In this document: positions 56,020 to 64,000 of the stretch, piece by piece
Numbering within the stretch: the stretch's first letter is position 1
Layout: the number at the start of each line of letters is the position of its first letter
Assembly: GCA_030220185.1 (NCBI GenBank)
Contig: JASPKZ010007551.1
Span: forward strand, 425,001-489,000
Source: Diploptera punctata
Lineage: Eukaryota > Arthropoda > Insecta > Blattodea > Blaberidae
Reading direction: 5' to 3'
DNA length: 64,000 nt
Made by a program: the position numbers and the translations under genes
The notes under the pieces: generated by a model
What the model saw: the letters and a program-made list of their open reading frames with translations, nothing else
What the model was told of the DNA's origin: nothing
Databases searched by the model: none

Positions 56020-56470
56020 GTAAAACTAACAAGAAAACTGTCAACGATTGCATGTCGAAACCTCTTGAAATTTCTCCCAGAGAAGCGTTGTGATCAACCA
56101 CGGCCGTATCAAAAAAAAAAAAAAAAAAAAAAAACTGCTGTTTCTAACTACAAAGCACGGAAATCGAAGCCAGAATCCAGCAATGTCAACACACCGTACG
56201 GAGCAGACGGTCTCCCTGCATGGGTAAGAGCTAAGTGAAGTTAGGAGGGACGCGGCGCGGACGGCAGGCAGTGAGGATTATCCAATCTACCAATTCAGGT
56301 GTTACATTACTTCCCTAAAGTTTTAATTAGAGATTTAGCGCTGGATATTAGTGTCTTGCAAATAAAACGGTAGATATTTTTTTGACACTGCCTTTATACA
56401 TCACAACACTTCTCTGGAAGAAATTTCAAGGTAGGTTTCGGCATGAAATGGTTGACAGTTCCCTTGTAAG
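56020..56470. mobile_element. ~450-bp MITE with ~88-bp inverted ends
   Basis: Left AAACTGTCAACGATTGCATG, TCGAAACCTCTTGAAATTTC and CCAGAGAAGCGTTGTGAT are mirrored on the right by ATCACAACACTTCTCTGG, GAAATTTCAAGGTAGGTTTC and GCATGAAATGGTTGACAGTT. It contains an A24 run at 56111-56134. No coding capacity. Confidence 0.85.
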
Positions 56471-56630
56471 AACAAGGAAGAAAGAATGTTGTTAATAATT
56501 GGGTTTCAATCATCCCTAATTAAGATCCGAAGCTTTTCATACTTTCCCATATCCCTGTTTAATGTTAATACTGGATAATGAATGGGGATGGGGGCCGGGA
56601 TTAATTAATTATGAAGTTAGCTACACATGC

Positions 56631-57001
56631 ACTTTTTATATCCATCCATCCATAGTAATTCTGCCCGAAAGCAGGTCCTTCACTGCAATCATAACATTTC
56701 CATGCTATGCTTGCAGCTTTACTAGGGAATTGTAGGTGTGGTAGCTTCCCGTTGCTTTCCACACCAGTGAAGGATGATGATGATAATGAGAAGGATGATG
56801 ATGATGATGATCATGATGATGGCCATATGATTTCGGGGACCGTTTGGGCTTTAAAATTTTCCTGATATTTGTTTTACAGGCGAGGAAAAACCCCAATGAA
56901 AACCTCACCCAGAAAAACTGCCCCGACTGGGGATCGAACCCGGGCCCGCTGCGTGACAAGGCAGCACCTACCTCAAGACCACAGCGGTGGACACTTTTTA
57001 T
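56631..57001 (-). repeat. SINE family A, full length, with 9-bp target duplication
   Basis: ACTTTTTAT at 56631-56639 and 56993-57001 flanks the element. Minus strand runs from GTCCACCGCTGTGGTCTTGA through B box GGTTCGATCCCC, a (CAT)n region and the A 3' module. Confidence 0.94.
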
Positions 57002-57889
57002 GTAGTATTTTGTTATTCTATTTCGATACAAGAATTGGTAATCAAATGAAATGAAAATGGAACAATATTGTTTGAGTGTCAGATCATAAAACACCAATGG
57101 TGTTTACGATTTCTGAAACCTGACGTAACGTCTAACACGCAAGCGCGATAAAGGAGAGACGAAAGCGAAACCAAATATATCTAAAAATCAGAGGTGCTTA
57201 TGTCTGTGAGACAGAGAAACGCATGAAGAGTCAACCTCGTGGAAAGTTGGCAACATGAAAATTCATAAGACCAGGGATCATTGAATAATTCCAGCCTCGA
57301 TGTTATTTTGCATGCCTACAAAATATACAAGGCGATTCACAATAAGTATTACAGACATCTAGGGGTTGTAGAGGGGACTAAGTAAATAAAGGTTGATGAG
57401 GAACCCATGTACGGAAACGTACCATTACGACGTAAATAGGTTTGAAGATTGGAACATTATGCCTTTGAACTGCATTATGAGTATAGATCCTGAGTATAAA
57501 TAAATATGTACTTTGATACTATATTTAATACACAAGTGATCTTCTTGGTGATATAATATTAAAATATATATGTAGTCAATATCTGGTCTTGAGAATGACA
57601 GCTTGGCTGTAGAAACTTGTTGACCATTTTAAAACATTAATTGGTGAAATGGGCATATTGACTACATATATATTTTGATACTATAGTTCGGTAGTTTTAG
57701 TTATTTTGTTCTTTATTCAGATTGGGAGGGCAAACTGCCCTGAGCACCGCGACCTGAAAGATCAATTGTGCTATTCCGATATTATGGAGATGAGTGGAAT
57801 CGAAATCTTCTCTACGGTGTTATGTAAATTGTAGGTCGTTTTCGACACACCATGTTGTATTCCCACGATCCATACCACTATTTTTGTTT
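57002..57889. other. No gene; small inverted repeat
   Basis: ATATATATGTAGTCAATAT (about 57569) and ATATTGACTACATATATAT (about 57655) are inverted copies. The rest is unassigned. Confidence 0.5.
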
Positions 57890-58325
57890 TTGGTCCATGG
57901 ACGCAAGGGGGAGGTCTACAACCCTTCCTTAGCCCCTTCTTTCCTTATTTATTCAACCGGCCCGGAGTGATGATAAAGCACCCTGGTGGAATCCCACTAT
58001 ATCCCCATAACCACATATTTTCATCACTTGTGGATTCCCAACGAAACTATTTTTTAACATGAGATGAGATGAAGAGTGAAATGAAATGAATGAATGAATG
58101 AATGAATGAATGAATGAGAAATGAAATGATTAGAGGTGAGGGAAAGGAGAATGGAAAATGTTGATGAGATGAAATTCGAGAAACGGGAGAACCCAGGGAC
58201 AAACCGAAAAATCCCGGGTCCACCACCAATACCTCTCTGGAACCGCCAGGATTTGAACCTGAGATTCCAATCGGGACAGCCGCGCGCTCTAGCTACGTTT
58301 CTACCGATACAGTCCGGTAACTATG
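57890..58325 (-). repeat. tRNA-derived SINE (family K) with (TTCA)n
   Basis: Minus strand head GGTAGAAACGTAGCTAGAGC, GCGCGGCTGTCCCGATTGG and B box AGGTTCAAATCCTGG. Then GGTATTGGTGGTGGACCCGG. A TTCA/TGAA run lies at 58086-58117. The far tail border is uncertain. Confidence 0.7.
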
Positions 58326-58886
58326 AAAACAATTTGTACGAAATAACTGTGGCAAGGGATTTGGAGTAATACAAAGTATGGTGAAACATAGTATATATAC
58401 TTGTGTAACTTGTCACTGTCACGAACGAATAGACTTCACTCAGAAAATTACACACATTTTGCTGTAAACTTATTTCAAAACATTGCACACGGTTTGTAGA
58501 ATATAGCGTTATTTGCTGTGAAAAAACACGTCACCAAGTTCTGAAAACCATGCTCTTATGTGTGTATTTAATGTGCGTGGTTTAGTTTTCATCATATCTC
58601 AATGTATGAAAATTACTAAATGGCAGACTTACAATACAGCTCTACTGTTTACTGACATCACATGACAAAAATTTGGGATCCTTACGGATAGCCGGTAGGT
58701 AGATGAGAGTCTTATCTATTGCTTATAAGTTTGAATATTAGTTGGTTTAGAATTGAGGTTTTAAGACAAAGATTGCCCTATCGCATACACATTTGTTTTC
58801 TTTTTTGTGGCATTTCACTACACCGATATACTCTACAATCAACTACCGATGTACTCTACAATAACTCTATTTCTTTCACCCTGCAG
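58326..58886. other. No gene recognised
   Basis: No motif identified. Confidence 0.35.
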
Positions 58887-59179
58887 ACGGAACTGAAACT
58901 TTCGTGGGGAAGGGAGAAGTACATTGACTCTTTAGATGGGGATGATAGGAGTGCTATTGCATGGTTTCATTTGGGGGGATGGATGGCCCATAATTTAACA
59001 AGTGAAGATGGATTAAACTATGCCCGCTATCCGATGACCATGAAAACTGGCAGCATATTATAGCATTCTGTAGAGAGACAGAACAACTTAGATTACAAAT
59101 GCTGCCGAAGAAATTTCTCAGGTCGGATCGTGGGAGAGTGGCGTGTTGGGATCTTTTAGGACGGATCGAGAGTGAATAA
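58887..59179 (+). pseudogene. Transposon protein C-terminal fragment (LINE-type, Cys-His region)
   Basis: Reads TELKLSWGREKYIDSLDGDD, RSAIAWFHLGGW, then after a frameshift NWQHIIAFCRETEQLRLQML and LPKKFLRSDRG. RSAIAWFRLG…WQHI..C resembles the region after the RT in some LINEs, where CPLC..H..C would form a zinc knuckle; here the first Cys pair is lost (NYARYP). The family is uncertain. Confidence 0.5.
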
Positions 59180-60109
59180 AAAACATGCACATTTTTGTGT
59201 ACAGTAAGGAATTGAGATATAGCAAAGTTGTAGATTAAGGATATATGTATTATCAATAAGAATAATCTCAATATGGTCTGTGTTTTCGATCTTTAATTAT
59301 ATTATATAATAAGTAGATCTGATAAGTTGAACAGTCTGATAGTGAATTTGATGTCTGCAGGGACGGGGGTGGGGGTATGAGCGTGCTTGTGTGTATATGT
59401 GTGGGCGTGTGGCGGTGTATGTGTGTTTTTTTCTATTTTTTTTTAATATTAATGTACAGAATGAGACTTTTTTTTAAATGTATTTATACACATGGTCTTT
59501 TCATGGATGAGTGTAGATATGTATTATTGTGATATAGTGTATACATAGATTTTACTTATATGTAGCCTATTATTTTGATACAGGTGTATTTGTAGGTATT
59601 TGTTTATATTATGATTAGTTTTGTTTTTATTCATGGAAAAATAATGCACGTACGGCCAAGCAGGCCCGTGCGCAATGTAAATGCATGTGTATTTTTTTTT
59701 CTGAAAAAAAAGGCAATAAATTCCATTATCTTACTAAATTAAACGTTGTTTACTAAGACTTTCTACATAACAGAGCTCTCTTCATAGCCCGGTAGGTATG
59801 CAGCTATGTGATACACCCCATCCCATCCCCTCGCGCATCCCAAATAGTCTTTTCCAATACAAGTAAGTCTTCGACATTGTGGAAAGGAGTCCGCTCTCTG
59901 CTCATCACCACATTCAATCTCTAAACTCATAAAATATAAATACTAGAATGAAATTATAATATAATTATGAATCTTTGTCCTTGTATATTTCTCCATAAAA
60001 CGTCTAAAATGTGAATTTTAAGTAGGCTATTTTTGTTATGTTCAATGTACCTGCGACGTTTAATGGCGATATATCTAAGCACCATAAAACCTACCCCGAA
60101 ATGCGTGTA
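59180..60109. other. No gene recognised
   Basis: T-rich and TG-rich stretch around 59360-59640. Nothing identified. Confidence 0.35.
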
Positions 60110-60400
60110 AGAGCATATTTCTCCGCAACTGCTACTACTTCATTCCAGAATTTTCCTTTCACCTCATCATAGATAGTTAGCTTCCAGGTACCACGTGGAC
60201 GTCCTCTAATTCTAGCTTCCTAAGAATTCGAAGGGTAGTCTTTCTACAGAGTAAGTTTTTTTTTTTTGAGACTGTGGCCTATCAGACGCCATTTCCTTCT
60301 AATTTGCACCTCCACCGACTCCTCACCAGGTTTATCCCAAAAGGTTTAGCTTCTTACAATTCAAGACCAGCATATTAGGATTCCATTTGCCTTGATATCT
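60110..60400 (-). pseudogene. Possible LINE C-terminal fragment
   Basis: Minus strand: RIRGRPRGTWKLTIYDEVKG, FWNEVVAVAEKYA. The GRPR.TW pattern is typical of LINE C-termini, but no other part of an element is recognisable. Confidence 0.35.
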
Positions 60401-60454
60401 CTTTTCTATAGCTGAAACCATTTGAGTTAGCTCATTTGGTTTTATTTTACAATA

Positions 60455-60904
60455 GACAAATGGACGAAAAAACGTTTATTAAAAAATAATTATTTTAATC
60501 CATTAATTGAAATTGATATAAAAAACTGTGGGATGGAGAAATTCCGAATACATATTTGAAAACACGATAAAAAAACTGCATTAAGTACAACTATTGGTAC
60601 TCATGAGACAAAAATCATGTTGACCTGTGTTATTGTTGGACCATCAAGAGGGATGCTCCACAGGCGAAATAGAGCAGAAAATCGTAATTTCTTACTTTCT
60701 AGGTGAGTCCTAATGTTCGAATTTTGTGTAGTTACGAATGTAGAAAATATTAAAGTGTTTGAAATTATAAATGCCCGTCTCTCGGAAACCTTGCGTGATG
60801 AAAAAAATCCGATATCATATTTGAATTCAGGAGAAAAAAATACTATCAGAATCACATATTTTTCTTTCTGAGACAAAAAAAAATTGTTTTTTTGTTGCTC
60901 AGTG
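60455..60904 (+). mobile_element. CACTG-TIR element, rearranged copy
   Basis: 60630-60904 matches the right part of the element at 25266-25845, ending TTGTTGCTCAGTG. 60455-60629 matches its left arm in inverted orientation, so the left terminus (GTTGACCTGTG) now points into the element. The junction is at TTATTGTT. Confidence 0.8.
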
Positions 60905-60905
60905 T

Positions 60906-61203
60906 TATTGATAACATGGCCGCAAGTACGTATTTATTGTTTTATATTGTTTTAAATAAAGTTCAGTTCATTTAAAATGCAATGATTTGTTTCGTATAAT
61001 GTGTATTAAACATTTCTTTTGATATTTTCTGCATATAAATTGTATGTAGAGTATACACAGAAGGCAGTGATTTTACATCCTGCACGTGGGTGTAATATTA
61101 CAGTATAGTTATTTAGGTTGGCAACCCCGAGATGTAGGAAGTTGAACTTTCAATGATGGTTGCCATTGCTGGTAAGTACGACAAAATGCACTATTGCGCA
61201 AAT
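60906..61203 (+). repeat. Unclassified ~295-bp interspersed repeat, copy 2
   Basis: Matches 2115-2412. It starts directly after the CAGTG terminus of the CACTG element. Confidence 0.75.
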
Positions 61204-62279
61204 AATAATATTGTTGTCTCACAGGATAATATTTCATATTGGAAAACTGCAATTTTATTTATATCCCTTATTAGAATGTAAAATGTGGATATAAAATCAA
61301 TCGCATGTAAATTTCGCGTTAAATATTTAAACCCATTCTCAGAACAGAACAATCGATGTCACATTAAAAGGAGAAATAAGCTGATTAATTTTAAATTTTG
61401 GTCACGAATACAATCAATTTAAACCCACAATGTAACGAAGGACATAGATTATTCTTACCATATTTTTTACTTATATAAGCAGTACGTAGATTTCTATTAT
61501 AAGTTCTGAGGACTTTTAGAGAAATTGACTAGATAAGATTTTTGACATAACCCCATGTCCGATTTATTATTTTTTCTATTACTGCTAAAACAATAAAAAA
61601 AATCCTGCTTTCAGTAAATTTAATTCTCTCCCCTCAGCCACATATGCTAATTACAAAGGTGGGCTATCTTCGAAGTAGGTTAAATTAGATGACTAATTAT
61701 TATTTTTGTACACATTATGCTGGTATACATTAGTAGTAAATTATTTTGTATTGATGCCAACATACCACTTATAACTTAGTAGGATTTTACAGCCGGTGCG
61801 GTGTCTTGATTATTGAAATCGTCTTCCGGGCTGAATGGCTGTAGTCCAGAGCTGATTCTACTCAACACATACTGTTTGTAACGCTGACTTCACACAAATC
61901 GAATTTCTAGCTAGTGGCATTTGTTAAATCACAATTTGAGCCAAAATGTTTTAACAGTATTATAACAATTGATACCATGCATAACAATTGATACCATGCG
62001 TTTTTTCGACAATCAGTCAGCTTATTTACATATTTTCAAGAAAATCAAGTACCTCAAGTTTGGGATGGTCCCTTATAAGAGAAAATAATGATAACTCCAT
62101 TGTATTCCCCAACGTGAGGTATGATCTACTTCTGATGAGTGCGTTTGACGTCACATTGAATACTCAAATAGAGAGACGTAAGATGCGAGTTCTGTTATAG
62201 TTGATAATTAAAATTTGTCATCATTAAAAGATTTTAAGAAAATATTGTTAAAGCTACTCCAATTTCAGTTTGAGTAGAC
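61204..62279. other. No gene; 19-bp tandem duplication
   Basis: ATAACAATTGATACCATGC is repeated at 61962-61980 and 61981-61999. Otherwise nothing was recognised. Confidence 0.5.
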
Positions 62280-63009
62280 GGTAGCACCCAGAACCTGTAA
62301 TTTGACATTCCATAAAGGAGAACTACTCGCCTTTAGAATTCCTTCACCGCACCTACTCCTAGACTCTGGAACTTCCTACCAAAACAAATTAAAGATTGCT
62401 GGATATTAACTTCTTCTGAATGAAATTTAAATATCTTTCATTTTTAATTGAACATTCAGCAAATTAATTGATTATTCTAAATTCTTCTTAGTCCCGCGCC
62501 GCAGCCGAGTGGTTAAAGCAAGATGCCTTGGCTAAGAGCTACGAGACTTGGCGCTGGTTCGAGTCACCATGGGGTAATACATTTTCTCTCGGAATTTCGA
62601 CTAGTATGGGACTGGTACCCACCCACAATAGTGAGAAAATTGAATAGCTACAATAAGTAGCGGCTCCAGGTTGAAAAAAAAACTACCTGTAACGGCTGGG
62701 GACCCGACGTGTTGACCACACGTCACCCCTATACTGGCTGAATGATAGTACCTCTGTGATTAACACATGTGGGTGTGAGGGCAGTAGCCAGCTGTTAGGC
62801 AACGGGCTTTCTGGCTTGTCGCGTCGTTGAATTTAATTCTTTCTCTAATAGTATTAATTTAATTAATTTTAATTTCAGATTCATTTGTACAAATATTTAC
62901 TTAAAATTATTTATTCTATGTTATGGTATTATGTATCGGTTGCATAAAATTGTTTTACTGGGTCAGTGGAAACTAAAGCCGTATGACCCTAACTATGCTA
63001 GTTTAAATG
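62280..63009 (+). pseudogene. CR1-type LINE 3' end, interrupted by a SINE
   Basis: At 62330-62410 one frame reads NSFTAPTPRLWNFLPKQIKD, like WNSLPPYVRD near the end of the LINE at 17880. After the SINE (62490-62825) comes an AT-rich 3' UTR and the terminal ACTGGGTCAGTGGAAACTAA, GCCGTATGACCCTAACT, then ATT repeats. Diverged from the 17880 copy. Confidence 0.5.
62490..62825 (+). repeat. SINE family C, full length
   Basis: Head GTCCCGCGCCGCAGCCGAGT, GGTTAAAGC, B box TGGTTCGAGTC, then CCATGGGG. The body has AATAGCTACAATAAGTAGCG, and the tail has CCTCTGTGATTAACACATGT and CTTGTCGCGTCGTTG. Confidence 0.88.
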
Positions 63010-63010
63010 A

Positions 63011-63088
<78 letters not shown>
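63010..63088. repeat. (ATT)n microsatellite
   Basis: Uninterrupted ATT repeats between a LINE 3' end and a SINE head. Confidence 0.97.
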
Positions 63089-63465
63089 GTCCACTGTTGT
63101 GGTTTCGAGGTAGCGTGCTGCCTTGTCACACAGCGGGCCCGAGTTTGATCCCGGCCGGGACAAGTTTCATGGGTGGTGATTTTTTTCGGGGTTTTTCCTC
63201 ACCTGTAAGACAAATGTCAGGAAACGTTAAGGTCCAAACGGTCCCCGAACACCATATGGCCATCATTAACATATTCATTAAGTCTAGGATTAAGACCTCT
63301 CCTGGCGCATCATTACCACATTAACAACTATCATATATCATCAGGGCAGCGTAACTCCGCCTTCCAGGTGCCCCGACCTCAGAAGTGGGCTACAATAACG
63401 CCACGTCTGGAGAGAATACCAGAATGTCGAAATGACAGCGTGGTGGCATTGACTAAAATATATTA
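63089..63465 (+). repeat. Chimeric SINE: family A head/body with family B 3' module
   Basis: 63089-63266 has the A head GTCCACTGTTGTGGTTTCGA and body (CCTGTAAGACAAATGTCAGG, GGTCCCCGAAC, CATATGGCCATCATTA). From about 63285 it continues with the B tail: CTCTCCTGGCGCATCATTA, GCGTAACTCCGCCTTCCAGG and AATGTCGAAATGACAGCG. Confidence 0.85.
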
Positions 63466-64000
63466 TCGTTATTATATCATAAATGGAAGCAACGTTTATT
63501 AAAATATTGAAAATTATTTAAACACAATATTTCATTTAAAAACAAGCTATGCATTCAGAGTCTAATTGAATAGTCACCAGAGTGTAGTGTATAGCAGATC
63601 CTTAGGCAAAAATCTATATTGCTATAATGTCTGGCTGTGGTGGTGTATTGATATCCTGAAGCAAGAATCGATATTCTATGTAAAGTTACGATATCACGAA
63701 ATACTCTCAAACTCCGTTAATAATACGGGCCTATCACTGATGTTACCTTTACCACCTTTTATGGTTCCACGTTTCATCTTTATGGACTAAAACTCTATTC
63801 GAAATATTCTTACTTATTCATCAATCAATCACTCAGGATGAATTATTACAACGATATTTTATTTTTTTCGTTTTCCTTAGTTTAACCTCTCCTGCTCTTT
63901 ACTCAAAACGTCATGACGTGTGGTGTGTGATTTGGTAATAAATAAACTGTAAACTTTTCATAATATAAGCAGAGACTATAAGAGCATAAGCATGAATTAA
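63466..64000. other. No gene recognised
   Basis: AT-rich end of window with no motif. Confidence 0.35.

Overview
The window looks like nuclear DNA of an insect. It is AT-rich, has no bacterial-style gene packing, and is dominated by non-LTR retrotransposons, tRNA-derived SINEs, DNA transposons and microsatellites. The mix of repeats resembles what I remember of cockroach and termite (Blattodea) genomes, Periplaneta-like; that placement is an inference. Only one host gene is clear: the first coding exon of an exostosin-1 / tout-velu homologue (heparan sulfate co-polymerase) on the minus strand at 36432-37357. It has an N-terminal membrane anchor, the start of the GT47 exostosin domain and a clean GT splice donor. 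I found no second EXT1 exon, so everything below 36432 is probably its first intron (at least 36 kb), and everything above about 37.8 kb is upstream flank.

Layout. 0-3 kb: a LINE scrap, then a broken ORF of a widespread orphan transposon family, ending at a CACTG-type terminal repeat. 4-12 kb: a 58-codon Arg-rich ORF, SINEs, a Penelope-type tandem/inverted repeat, and a Helitron-like element with three ~285-bp internal repeats. 12.2-14 kb: a pogo-like DNA transposon that keeps its N-terminal helix-turn-helix and C-terminal zinc finger but has lost the DDE core. 15-17.4 kb: a LINE fragment and a 1.4-kb inverted pair of ~570-bp elements. 17.4-21 kb: a SINE and a nearly intact CR1/Jockey-type LINE with one frameshift. 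21.2-24.75 kb: a Tigger/pogo-like element apparently split by two LINEs. 25-28 kb: a SINE split by a CACTG-TIR element, then a Helitron with a textbook 3' hairpin and CTAG end. 28-36 kb: SINEs, LINE fragments and foldback elements inside the presumed EXT1 intron. 38-45 kb: SINEs in (ATT)n, a full-length dead mariner-type element, a Penelope GIY-YIG remnant, and a LINE carrying a 140-bp retroposon with perfect 12-bp target duplications. 48-51 kb: a SINE with a perfect 14-bp duplication and a Tc1-like element with IR/DR ends. 52-64 kb: LINE fragments, compound microsatellites, foldbacks, SINEs and a rearranged second copy of the CACTG element.

The most useful observations are: (i) the orphan ORF family can be tied to CACTG terminal repeats with a TAA target duplication, because a deletion derivative has both; (ii) one tRNA-like SINE head and body is joined to at least three different 3' modules; (iii) several insertions can be ordered in time by nesting. 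No tRNA, rRNA, CRISPR or viral gene was identified. All repeat family names are based on motifs read by eye, without a database.
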